Below are positions 51,578 through 59,694 of a stretch of DNA of 64,000 nucleotides, in pieces (the stretch's first letter is position 1; each line of letters begins with the position of its first letter). This stretch comes from CAIPSZ01 sp038065015 (GTDB lineage Bacteria > Patescibacteriota > Patescibacteriia > PEXW01): NCBI GenBank assembly GCA_038065015.1, contig JBBTRU010000007.1:1-64000 (forward strand), in the 5' to 3' direction. Position numbers and translations under genes: made by a program. The notes below the pieces were generated by a model. The model did not search any database. It was not told where the DNA came from and saw only the letters and a program-made list of their open reading frames with translations.

Positions 51578-52480
51578 TTACACTCTCCGACGCAATTTCC
51601 AGTTATTCCACAAGACCAATAATGGTGCAGCGACGAAAATCGAAGAGTACGTTCCCGACGCTATCCCAATGAGCAAGACAAGCACAAAGTGTTTAATCGT
51701 GTCGCCACCAAAGAGGTAGAGGGCAAGGAGGATGAGGAGGGCGGTGAGGGAAGTATTAATTGAGCGAACAAGGGTTTGATTCAAACTTGCATTAACCACC
51801 TCTTCGTACGTCTTCCCTGCCGCAGCCTGAAGACGTTCACGAATGCGATCATACACCACAATGGTATCGTGCACAGAAAAGCCAAGAACCGTGAGTAAGG
51901 CAGTGACGAACAGCGCGTCAACTTCCAGATTGGCGAAGTGGCCAAGGACGGAAAATATTCCCACCACCATAACGATATCGTGCAAGAGCGCAACGATTGC
52001 ACTCAAACCGTAGACCCACGACGGCACTGGGCCCCGTGACACCTTGCGAAACGCGTAGGTTATGTAAAGCACGATGAGTATGAGCACTATGGAAATTGCC
52101 GTAATTGCTTTGCGTTGCAGTTCTGCGCCAATGGTGGGGCCAACAGTTTCGAAACTCTCCTCGACAACCTTAGAATCAAATTTCACAAAACCCTTCAGAA
52201 TATTCTCACGTTGCTCATTGGTAATTATCGGCAATCGTAGGGCAAGCCCATGCTCCCCAACGGTTTGCAGACTTTGGTGTTCTATCCCAGTCTCGGCCAC
52301 GGTTTTCGCAACGACCTCAACTGTTGGTATGGCGCTTGAAAACTCCAAACGCATGAGAGTGCCGCCGGTAAAATCTATGCCTAAACGCAAACCCCAAATT
52401 GCAAAAGCAATGATTCCGGGAACCGTAAGGGCCAAGGAAAGGGCAAACAGGTAATTGCGTTTTTGAATGATTGCGTACAT
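51578..52480 (-). CDS. secF: SecF protein-export subunit
   Basis: 300 aa, six membrane helices. GIDFTGGTLMRLEF in the first periplasmic domain and the conserved VHDTIVVYDRIRE in the fourth helix region. Works with SecD and the proton gradient to complete translocation. Starts 3 bases after secD. Confidence 0.95.
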   Translation of the reverse strand: MYAIIQKRNYLFALSLALTVPGIIAFAIWGLRLGIDFTGGTLMRLEFSSAIPTVEVVAKTVAETGIEHQSLQTVGEHGLALRLPIITNEQRENILKGFVKFDSKVVEESFETVGPTIGAELQRKAITAISIVLILIVLYITYAFRKVSRGPVPSWVYGLSAIVALLHDIVMVVGIFSVLGHFANLEVDALFVTALLTVLGFSVHDTIVVYDRIRERLQAAAGKTYEEVVNASLNQTLVRSINTSLTALLILLALYLFGGDTIKHFVLVLLIGIASGTYSSIFVAAPLLVLWNNWKLRRRV

Positions 52481-52483
52481 ATT

Positions 52484-54160
52484 TTACAAGCCAAACCAAC
52501 GAGGGTGGCGCGCGTAGCGAGCGCCAGTAATGAGCCGCAGGAATGTTCGGGTGACGGTAATAGCCGAGAAAAGGCTAACCACAATACCAATGAGAAGGGT
52601 TATGGCAAAACCCTTAATGAGGCTGGAGCCAAACCAAATGAGAATGACGGAGGTGATAATACTTGAGGCGTTCGAATCACGGATCGACATCCAGGCCCGT
52701 TTAAAGCCCTCTTCAATAGCTGCTTCGAGCGGACGTCCGCTGCGGAGCTCTTCTTTTGTCCGTTCAAAAATGAGAATATTTGCGTCGAGGGCAATGCCAA
52801 TAGAAAGGATGAAACCCGCAATGCCGGCTAGCGTGAGCGTGACCGGCCATAATTTGAATACGGCGAGAACGATGAGCGTATACAGGATGAGTGCAAGTGA
52901 GGCAACCACCCCGGGTAGGCGGTAAAAAACTACCATGAAAAGAATGACGATGAGAATACCAAGGAGGCCAGCAAAAATACTCTTTTCAACAGAGGTGGCA
53001 CCCAGGGTCGCCCCAACCGTTTGCTGGCTAACAAGCGTTATCGGTACAGGTAGCGCGCCGGCATTTAAACGTTTGGCTAAGTCTTTTGCATCTTTCAAGG
53101 TAAAGCTACCGCTGATAACGGCATTGCCGCCCGTGATTTCTTGGTTAACCGTTGGGTTGCTAATAATTTGACCATCGAGAAATATTGCAATGGTCTTGCC
53201 CACATTACGTTTGGTAAGCTCCGCAAACAATTTCGACCCTTCGCTGTTAAACTGAAGGTTGACCTCTGGTTCGCCCGAAGTTTGATTAAAGCTTACGGCT
53301 GCACGTTCGAGCTGCTTGCCAGAAAGTCCCGTTTGCTTGAACTGCTGCGACGCATCGGCATTTTGCTGTAGCGCAAAAAGAATGTGCCGCCCGCGGACTT
53401 CCAAAATATCTTTTCCATCTTCTTTTACCGTCCGAGACTCCTCGCGTTTAATAATGTGGTAGCCAAATGTGGTTTTCACCGGTTGGGCGGTTACTTCGCC
53501 ATCTTTTAATTGATCAAAAAGTGCTTTCTCAAATTCCGGAACAAAAGTACCCCGCCGGGCAAACCCTAAGTCACCACCCTGCTGTTCATTTTTCGTCGCA
53601 TCAGTATTGCTGGGATCGGCAGTGTTCTCGTTAGCGAGTTTTGCAAAATCCGCATTTGGCAGACGAGCTTGCACCGTTATTTCCTCTGCTTGTTTCTTTG
53701 TGGCTGCATCACTGGCTGCCTGAGCTTGCGTCGCTTCGGCAGTAGGCTTGGTATTAGTATCCACCTCTTGGAATTCCAGTATGGGCGTATCGCCAATGAG
53801 CTTAATTGCCTGCGAGATATCCTTGACGCCAGCGAGCTCAACAATAATCCGCCAGCGTTCCCCTACCCGGCTCGTTTGCACCACCGGTTCAGAAACGCCA
53901 AAAGCATTTACCCGGCGCTCGATAACATCGCGTGCACTTTCTAAGGCTTGCGCCTGGTCAGCGCTACTCATGGCCGAAGTGTTTGCTTCGTATACTAAAG
54001 ACGCCCCGCCACGTAAATCAAGGCCGAGCTTCAAATCGAATTGCCGGCTCAAGAATGGCAGTCGAGGCAGAAAACGTGCCGGGAGCGCAACATAAGCGAC
54101 AACAATGCTTAGCGCTACAATGCCTCCGAAGGTAATCCAAACCCGTCGCCGTAAGGTCAT
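52484..54160 (-). CDS. secD: SecD protein-export subunit with an inserted parvulin-like domain
   Basis: 558 aa. First helix (residues about 8-25), then LGLDLRGGASLVYE and the P1 head; the C-terminal five-helix core has GIALDANILIFERTKEEL. Within P1, residues about 155-240 read ADFAKLANENTADPS, GGDLGFARRGTFVPEFEKAL, KDGEVTAQPVKTTFGYHIIK, the order and spacing of a rotamase (parvulin) domain as in PrsA and SurA. SecD sequence resumes at LSGKQLERAAVSFNQTSGEP. The insertion suggests prolyl isomerisation of emerging substrates by SecD itself. Leaderless promoter upstream. Confidence 0.93.
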   Translation of the reverse strand: MTLRRRVWITFGGIVALSIVVAYVALPARFLPRLPFLSRQFDLKLGLDLRGGASLVYEANTSAMSSADQAQALESARDVIERRVNAFGVSEPVVQTSRVGERWRIIVELAGVKDISQAIKLIGDTPILEFQEVDTNTKPTAEATQAQAASDAATKKQAEEITVQARLPNADFAKLANENTADPSNTDATKNEQQGGDLGFARRGTFVPEFEKALFDQLKDGEVTAQPVKTTFGYHIIKREESRTVKEDGKDILEVRGRHILFALQQNADASQQFKQTGLSGKQLERAAVSFNQTSGEPEVNLQFNSEGSKLFAELTKRNVGKTIAIFLDGQIISNPTVNQEITGGNAVISGSFTLKDAKDLAKRLNAGALPVPITLVSQQTVGATLGATSVEKSIFAGLLGILIVILFMVVFYRLPGVVASLALILYTLIVLAVFKLWPVTLTLAGIAGFILSIGIALDANILIFERTKEELRSGRPLEAAIEEGFKRAWMSIRDSNASSIITSVILIWFGSSLIKGFAITLLIGIVVSLFSAITVTRTFLRLITGARYARHPRWFGL

Positions 54161-54166
54161 GGGCGC

Positions 54167-54195
54167 AATGTAGCATCCGAACTTTAGCTTGGCAA
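54167..54195 (-). promoter_or_regulatory. Promoter of secDF (TTGCCA-N17-TACATT), leaderless
   Basis: Minus strand: TTGCCA (54190-54195), 17 bases, TGC-TACATT (54167-54172), ending 6 bases before the ATG at 54160. Confidence 0.65.
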
Positions 54196-54214
54196 GATCG
54201 TTTCGGGGTGCAAC

Positions 54215-55585
54215 TTAATCCACCACTTGGACTTTCGTCCCCACGGCGGTCCAAGCAAACACCTGCTTCGATTCAGCCGGCGAGAGTCGAATGCAGCCAT
54301 GAGAAACGCGGCGGCCGAGGTGGTTGACGCCTTCGTAGTAAATGCCGCCGTTCTTCAATCGCCAGTATGGCAGCGAATGTATGCCGTAGGCCCCATCGGG
54401 GGTAATTGCCATCCAGTTATCCATGTACAAGGCGTACTTACGAGAGTATGCCGTGGTAATTTTATTTTTCACTTGATGATTTCCCAAGGGCGTCGGCATT
54501 GACCACTTCCCGGTAGACACCACGTGCGTCGCCACGAGGGTATTGCCAATGTAGCGGTACATGCGCTGGTCGGAGATATCAACAACTATACGCTTTTCAC
54601 CAGCCGGAACCTCAGCCGGGTTTGCTACGACAATTACCTCCAGAGCGTCATCGGCGTCTGCGTTGAGTGCCACCGCATTCACCTCCCCAGAGTACTGCTT
54701 GCCAAATGGGTAGAAGTGAATATCCGTCACCGTCCCAGTCTCGGTGTAGCTCGTCACTTGCGAGCCTGTACTCGCCGCCGTGCCGAGGAGGATTGCACCG
54801 GAGAGTTGCGCAGCTATGTGCACGCTTGCGGTTTGGATTTTCTTTATTGCAAAACTCGAAGCCACGACTCCATTGGTACCGAAAACTTTCACTGGACTGT
54901 TTTTTGTTCTTGTCGCGGTCACAATTTCTACAGTGCCATCACCGTTTGTATCCCCAGCAAACACTCGCACGCCGCCGCGCTCGGTAGCAGCGTACGCTAA
55001 AAATTGGTGCAATTTTTTACCTTGCCCAGTAAATGCAACAACAAATGGCCCACCCCCTGGCCCGGCGCCGGTAATGATATCAGCTACGCCGTTGGCATCA
55101 GCATCAGCGACAGTCAAATTAACTCCGCCGCGAAAACCCTTGCCAAAAGCCAAGAAGGCATTCGTGCGCCGCCCAGTGGCGGTATGTACGCGCACCTCTG
55201 GGGTGGTACCTTTGCCAAAGCTGGTTATAATCTCCGGAATACCGTCACCGGTAACATCCCCTACCGCCACATGGACTGCCGGCGTGCCGTGAACATTGCC
55301 AAGGGCAATGGTTCGAATAACTGAACCATCTAGCCGAAGCACGCGGACGCTGGGTTTTTGCCCGGCCGGTGAACCAATAATGAGTTCCGATACCCCATCG
55401 AGGCCAAGGTCCGCTACGGCAATACTCGCCCCTTGCGGGATATTCTTCAGCTGCCGAATAATCTTTCCGTTTGCTTCGTAGAGTGCGGATACAGGTGTTG
55501 CAGCATGGGCTGACGCCGCTGCTCCAAAACCGCCCGCGAGTGCTACGAGCAAAATGCATAAGCGAAAATGCATTCTTTCTTGCAT
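54215..55585 (-). CDS. Secreted L,D-transpeptidase with FG-GAP/VCBS-like repeats
   Basis: 456 aa from the ATG at 55585 (55573 is an alternative with a slightly better ribosome site). Signal peptide (residues about 1-31, ending AHA). Residues about 40-320 hold repeated calcium-type loops such as DLGLDGVSELIIG, DVTGDGIPEIITS, DADANGVADIITG, DTNGDGTVEIVTA and DADDALEVIVV, predicted to form a beta propeller. Residues about 331-456 are a YkuD domain with GIHSLPY and RRVSHGCIRL; the catalytic Cys is near residue 431. It should form 3-3 cross-links or attach proteins to peptidoglycan. Confidence 0.88.
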   Translation of the reverse strand: MQERMHFRLCILLVALAGGFGAAASAHAATPVSALYEANGKIIRQLKNIPQGASIAVADLGLDGVSELIIGSPAGQKPSVRVLRLDGSVIRTIALGNVHGTPAVHVAVGDVTGDGIPEIITSFGKGTTPEVRVHTATGRRTNAFLAFGKGFRGGVNLTVADADANGVADIITGAGPGGGPFVVAFTGQGKKLHQFLAYAATERGGVRVFAGDTNGDGTVEIVTATRTKNSPVKVFGTNGVVASSFAIKKIQTASVHIAAQLSGAILLGTAASTGSQVTSYTETGTVTDIHFYPFGKQYSGEVNAVALNADADDALEVIVVANPAEVPAGEKRIVVDISDQRMYRYIGNTLVATHVVSTGKWSMPTPLGNHQVKNKITTAYSRKYALYMDNWMAITPDGAYGIHSLPYWRLKNGGIYYEGVNHLGRRVSHGCIRLSPAESKQVFAWTAVGTKVQVVD

Positions 55586-55616
55586 AAATATTGGTTTATT
55601 TTTGATTTCTGCACTT

Positions 55617-55645
55617 AGTGTAACACAAAAAAGACTTTTCGTCAA
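55617..55645 (-). promoter_or_regulatory. Promoter of the L,D-transpeptidase gene (TTGACG-N17-TACACT)
   Basis: Minus strand: TTGACG (55640-55645), 17 bases, TGT-TACACT (55617-55622). The leader is about 25-37 bases and AT-rich. Confidence 0.6.
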
Positions 55646-55658
55646 CTTTCTCTGCTCA

Positions 55659-58352
55659 TTATTCAGCCCCGTGGCACTTCTTGTACTTCTTCCCGCTCCC
55701 GCACGGACAAAGATCGTTCCGCCCAATTTTTTGATTTGCGAAAGGGTTTGTAGCAGTGCTGTTGGACTGTACTGCAACATCGGCACTATCGCTCGCTTCT
55801 TTTGCCGGTGCGGTTAAGGTGACATTTTTCGGCTGCTGTACGGTCGGCGTGGACACAACGTTAGCTTTGAATATTGCGTGGACCAGTTGCGAACGAAGGG
55901 CATTGAGCATGTGGCTAAAAAGTATAAAGGCTTCTTTTTTGTACTCGACCAGGGGGTCGCGCTGGCCGTAGCCGCGCAAACCAATCCCTTGGCGTAAGTG
56001 GTCCATGAGCGAGAGGTGTTCGATCCAGAGCGTATCGATAATACGTAACTCAACCGCGCGTTCAACCAGGCGCATGAGCGGCTGACTTTGATTCTGCGCT
56101 TGTCGCCCAGCTGGTGACGAATTCACCTGCTGTTCCAGTTGACCGTAGGCATCGATGAGTAACTTTTGCAAGTGCTCGGAAATGGCGTGGCGCGCGCTGG
56201 CGGTGGTACTGACATCCGCCGTACCTTTTCGAAATTCTTCAAGCTTGAGTCGAGCTTGCAGCGGGATGGGAAAAATTGCATCAACGGATTCATACACTTC
56301 GTCCATATTCCATTCGGTTTCCCGCTCGGTAGACGTATGCGTGGACACAATCTGCTCAATCTCTTCACCAACGGCTTTCAGGATGATGTCCCGGCGACCT
56401 GATTCGGCTTGCAGGCTAAACACGACCGATCGTCTGCGCGTGTACATGACTTCGCGATGCTTGTTGATGACGTCGTCATACTCCACGAGGTGCTTGCGGA
56501 TGTCGAAGTTATGGCCTTCAACTTTTTTCTGCGCCCCCTCAATAGACCGGGAAATCATCTTGTTCTCAATAGGCATTTCATCCGGCACCCCCAGGCGTTC
56601 CATCAGCGACTTCACCCGGTCGCCACCGAAAATCCGCATGAGGTCATCTTCCAGAGAGAGGAAGAATTGCGAAGAACCCGGATCGCCTTGGCGCCCGGCC
56701 CGCCCACGAAGCTGGTTATCAATGCGGCGCGATTCGTGACGCTCGGTGCCAATAACATGCAAGCCGCCAAGGGCGCGGACTTTTTCTGCAGCCTCGGGTA
56801 TAACCGGCGTCCCGCCCAAAATAATGTCGACCCCTCGACCGGCCATGTTCGTGGCAACCGTTACCCCGCCAATTTTTCCCGCTTGGGAAATAATCGCGGC
56901 TTCTTTCTCATGATTTTTTGCATTGAGTAACTGGTGCGGAATACCTTCGCGATCGAGTAGCGTAGAAAGCATTTCGTTCTTGGCAATGGAAATTGTGCCA
57001 ATGAGCACGGGTTGGCCGAGCTCGTGACGTACTTTTACATCCCGCACAATGGCATCGTACTTTGCGGTTTCGGTTTTATAGACTGTGTCGGGTACGTCTT
57101 TACGAACCATTGGGCGGTTCGTTGGTATCGTAACGACTTCCAGTTCGTAGATTTTTGAAAATTCTTCCGCTTCGGTAGAGGCCGTGCCGGTCATACCGCT
57201 GAGTTTTTCGTACATGCGGAAAAAATTCTGGAACGTAATGGTTGCCAGAGTTTGAGATTCCTGCTTAATTTCCACCTTTTCTTTTGCCTCGATTGCCTGG
57301 TGCAACCCCTCGGAGTAACGCCGGCCAAACATCATACGACCGGTAAATTCATCAACAATGACAATTTCCCCTTCGCGCACCACGTAGTCTTTGTCTTTTT
57401 TAAATAGGGCGTGGGCCTTTAAAGCCTGTTCGATGTGGTGCACCATTTCGACTCCGCCAGCTTCGTAGATATTCTTCACATTGAGCCAACCTTCAATTTT
57501 GGAAATGCCTTGCTCGGTGAGGGTGGAGGCGCGAAGTTTTTCGTCGATATTGTAGTCATTCCCCTCTTCCAGCCTTTGCACTATCTCCGCAAACTTGTAG
57601 TACTGCTCGCTCGGGGTTGCGCTGGGACCGGAAATAATCAGCGGCGTGCGAGCTTCGTCTATGAGAATCGAGTCAACTTCGTCAACAATGGCGTAGGTGA
57701 GGTCGCGCTGTACAACGTACTGCTGGTCGGGCACCATGTTATCCCGTAAGTAATCGAAGCCGTACTCATTATTCGTTCCGTAGGTTATATCGGCCAGGTA
57801 GGCTTCGGGCCGGGTAACCGGTCGAAGGCCTTTTGCGGTATCATCGCCTTCAATCTTTGGGTCAACCACAAACGCTGCCTCATGCTGAATGACGCCAACG
57901 GAAAGACCGAGAAAATTGTAGATTTGTCCCATCCAGCGTGCATCACGCTTGGCCAGGTAGTCATTCACGGTCACCACGTGCACGCCCTTTCCCGCCACTG
58001 CATTTAAATAGGCGGGCAAGGTCGCCACAAGCGTTTTTCCTTCACCGGTTCGCATTTCAGAAATTTTTCCCTGGTGCAGTACAATGCCGCCAATAAGCTG
58101 CACATCAAAATGCCGCTGGCCTATGGTCCGGCGCGCAGCTTCACGAACCATTGCAAAAGCTTCTGGCAAAAGTGCATCGAGGGTTTCGCCTTTGGTATAC
58201 CGATTGTACAACACCTTTGTCTGAGCCGGGAAATCAGCGGCGGAGAGCTTTTGCATCCTTGGCTCCAAAGCATTTATCTGGCTAACAATGCTTCGCAAGC
58301 CGTCAACGGCGCGTTTATTCGGATCCCCAAAGATTTTGCTTAACATTGCCAT
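55659..58352 (-). CDS. secA: Preprotein translocase ATPase SecA
   Basis: 897 aa. Walker A region MRTGEGKTLVATLPAYLNA, Walker B VDEVDSILIDEARTPLIISG, MTGTASTEAEEF, NMAGRGVDIILGG and a C-terminal SEC-C zinc motif with CPCGSGKKYKKC. Drives protein export through SecYEG. The start is either ATG 58352 or 58346 (MLSKIFGDP). Downstream of hpf by 41 bases without a clear promoter, so probably part of the murB-hpf-secA unit. Confidence 0.97.
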   Translation of the reverse strand: MAMLSKIFGDPNKRAVDGLRSIVSQINALEPRMQKLSAADFPAQTKVLYNRYTKGETLDALLPEAFAMVREAARRTIGQRHFDVQLIGGIVLHQGKISEMRTGEGKTLVATLPAYLNAVAGKGVHVVTVNDYLAKRDARWMGQIYNFLGLSVGVIQHEAAFVVDPKIEGDDTAKGLRPVTRPEAYLADITYGTNNEYGFDYLRDNMVPDQQYVVQRDLTYAIVDEVDSILIDEARTPLIISGPSATPSEQYYKFAEIVQRLEEGNDYNIDEKLRASTLTEQGISKIEGWLNVKNIYEAGGVEMVHHIEQALKAHALFKKDKDYVVREGEIVIVDEFTGRMMFGRRYSEGLHQAIEAKEKVEIKQESQTLATITFQNFFRMYEKLSGMTGTASTEAEEFSKIYELEVVTIPTNRPMVRKDVPDTVYKTETAKYDAIVRDVKVRHELGQPVLIGTISIAKNEMLSTLLDREGIPHQLLNAKNHEKEAAIISQAGKIGGVTVATNMAGRGVDIILGGTPVIPEAAEKVRALGGLHVIGTERHESRRIDNQLRGRAGRQGDPGSSQFFLSLEDDLMRIFGGDRVKSLMERLGVPDEMPIENKMISRSIEGAQKKVEGHNFDIRKHLVEYDDVINKHREVMYTRRRSVVFSLQAESGRRDIILKAVGEEIEQIVSTHTSTERETEWNMDEVYESVDAIFPIPLQARLKLEEFRKGTADVSTTASARHAISEHLQKLLIDAYGQLEQQVNSSPAGRQAQNQSQPLMRLVERAVELRIIDTLWIEHLSLMDHLRQGIGLRGYGQRDPLVEYKKEAFILFSHMLNALRSQLVHAIFKANVVSTPTVQQPKNVTLTAPAKEASDSADVAVQSNSTATNPFANQKIGRNDLCPCGSGKKYKKCHGAE

Positions 58353-58393
58353 AGCGTCTGCCTATCTTCACATCCAATGCGAAAATGTGCAAG

Positions 58394-58717
58394 TTAGGCC
58401 AAACCGTGGTGCCCGGCGCGCTTCGACATCCAGCGTTCTTTGGCATCGCGCAGTTGCCGCTCCAGCTTTTCCACGCAGAGGTCGATTGCCTCGTGCATTT
58501 CGCTGGCCTTTTCACCGGCTTTGTAGGTGCGCCCGCGCCATATAGCCGAACCTTCAACCCGGCACACTTGGCCGTGTTTCTTGTTATGATCGACATCGAG
58601 CATGACTTTTATTTCTGCTACGGGTTCCCGACTCAAGCGGGTGAGGGCACCGAACTTCTGCTCGACATACGTTTTTAACGAAGGGGTAAGTTTAAAATCC
58701 TTGCCAGAGATAATCAT
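58394..58717 (-). CDS. hpf: Ribosome hibernation promoting factor, short form
   Basis: 107 aa. IISGKDFKLTPSLKTYVEQKF and YVEQKFGALTRL open the HPF/RaiA double-stranded-RNA-binding-like fold; EMHEAIDLCVEKLERQLRDAK closes it. No C-terminal dimerisation domain, so short HPF or YfiA type. Inactivates ribosomes in resting cells. Start in an ATGA overlap with murB. Confidence 0.9.
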   Translation of the reverse strand: MIISGKDFKLTPSLKTYVEQKFGALTRLSREPVAEIKVMLDVDHNKKHGQVCRVEGSAIWRGRTYKAGEKASEMHEAIDLCVEKLERQLRDAKERWMSKRAGHHGLA

Positions 58718-59634
58718 ACATTTGTGGGGTTAGCAGACTCGAAGCCGAGGTAGCGAATTTCTTCTTCCAACTGCACGCCAAATTGGTCGCGTACTTGCTG
58801 CTTAATGAAGCTGATGAGAATAATGATATCTTCGGCGGTTGCCGTTCCCGTATTGACGATAAAATTTGCGTGGTCTACAGAAACCATTGCCCCGCCAATT
58901 TTCTTACCTTTCAAGCCCGCGTCTTGGATGAGTTTGCCGGCATGGTTACCAACCGGGTTCTTAAAAACACACCCCGCGCACCACGCCCCTTTCGGTTGCC
59001 AACCTCGGCGGTTTAAGGCTTCTTTCATACGCGCCTGAATTTCGCTGGGTGCAGCTGGCTGTAATTGGAGCTTGCCCGCTAGGATAATGTCCTGGCTATA
59101 TTTAAAGCGGGTGTAGCGGTACGAAACGTCTATATCTTTACGCGCACTGCGTCGTAGCTCGCCCGACGGGTTCAGGTACAGGATTTCGGTAGCAAGCTCC
59201 GTGACCCCATGGCCGCCCGTACCTGCATTGCCCGCAAGCGCCCCGCCAAAGGAGCCTGGAATGCCGACGGCAAATTCCAAACCACCGTACCCTTTGCCAA
59301 TGGCAGCACGGATGACCCGGCTCAAGGTCACGCCCGCATCCGCATCGATGCTGCCGTCTTCGTGCACCTCGCCCCGTTGCGAGTCGAGCAGGATGATGAG
59401 GCCGTGAAAACCTTGGTCGGCGACGAGGGTATTACTGCCCCCACCAAGCGCGGCAACCGGTAACCCGGCTTCGCGGGCCAACTTCGCTGCGGTTTGTATA
59501 ACCGAAGTATCATTGGTTTTCAAAAGGAAGGCGGCTGGGCCGCAAACAGTAAAGGTCGTGTACTTCGACAAGGGTTCGTCGAGGAGCACACCTGGTACGG
59601 CAGCGAGTTTTTCTAATTGGGCAACGTTTGACAT
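58714..59634 (-). CDS. murB: UDP-N-acetylenolpyruvoylglucosamine reductase
   Basis: 306 aa. FAD-binding features ALGGGSNTLVADQGFHGLII and GLEFAVGIPGSFGGALAGNAGTGGHG, catalytic region AGCVFKNPVGNHAGKLIQDAGLKG and C-terminal IRYLGF. Type IIa or IIb cannot be settled here. Reduces enolpyruvate to lactate to make UDP-MurNAc. First gene of murB-hpf-secA. Confidence 0.95.
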   Translation of the reverse strand: MSNVAQLEKLAAVPGVLLDEPLSKYTTFTVCGPAAFLLKTNDTSVIQTAAKLAREAGLPVAALGGGSNTLVADQGFHGLIILLDSQRGEVHEDGSIDADAGVTLSRVIRAAIGKGYGGLEFAVGIPGSFGGALAGNAGTGGHGVTELATEILYLNPSGELRRSARKDIDVSYRYTRFKYSQDIILAGKLQLQPAAPSEIQARMKEALNRRGWQPKGAWCAGCVFKNPVGNHAGKLIQDAGLKGKKIGGAMVSVDHANFIVNTGTATAEDIIILISFIKQQVRDQFGVQLEEEIRYLGFESANPTNV

Positions 59635-59655
59635 GCAGCGTTAATAGTTTATACT
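59628..59655 (+). promoter_or_regulatory. Strong promoter of the 59695 gene (TTGACA-N16-TATACT)
   Basis: Perfect TTGACA (59628-59633), 16 bases, TATACT (59650-59655). It overlaps the murB start codon and the opposing murB promoter, so the two directions may compete. A leader of about 33 bases holds AAGGAG 6 bases before the GTG. Confidence 0.7.
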
Positions 59656-59680
59656 ATAGCGCAATTTAGAAAAACACCAA
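59653..59680 (-). promoter_or_regulatory. Promoter of murB (TTGGTG-N16-TATAGT)
   Basis: Minus strand: TTGGTG (59675-59680), 16 bases, TATAGT (59653-59658). A further TATTAA (59641-59646) ends 6 bases before the ATG and could give a leaderless transcript. Confidence 0.45.
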
Positions 59681-59694
59681 AAAAGGAGAATATC

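Noticed and set aside
52660..52690. GTTCGAATCAC, resembling the T-arm of a tRNA
   Set aside because: It lies inside secD and no acceptor or anticodon stems can be folded around it.
58353..58392. A separate secA promoter (TAGGCA 6 bases before ATG 58352)
   Set aside because: The -10 is poor and no -35 lies at 16-18 bases; co-transcription with murB-hpf is more likely.
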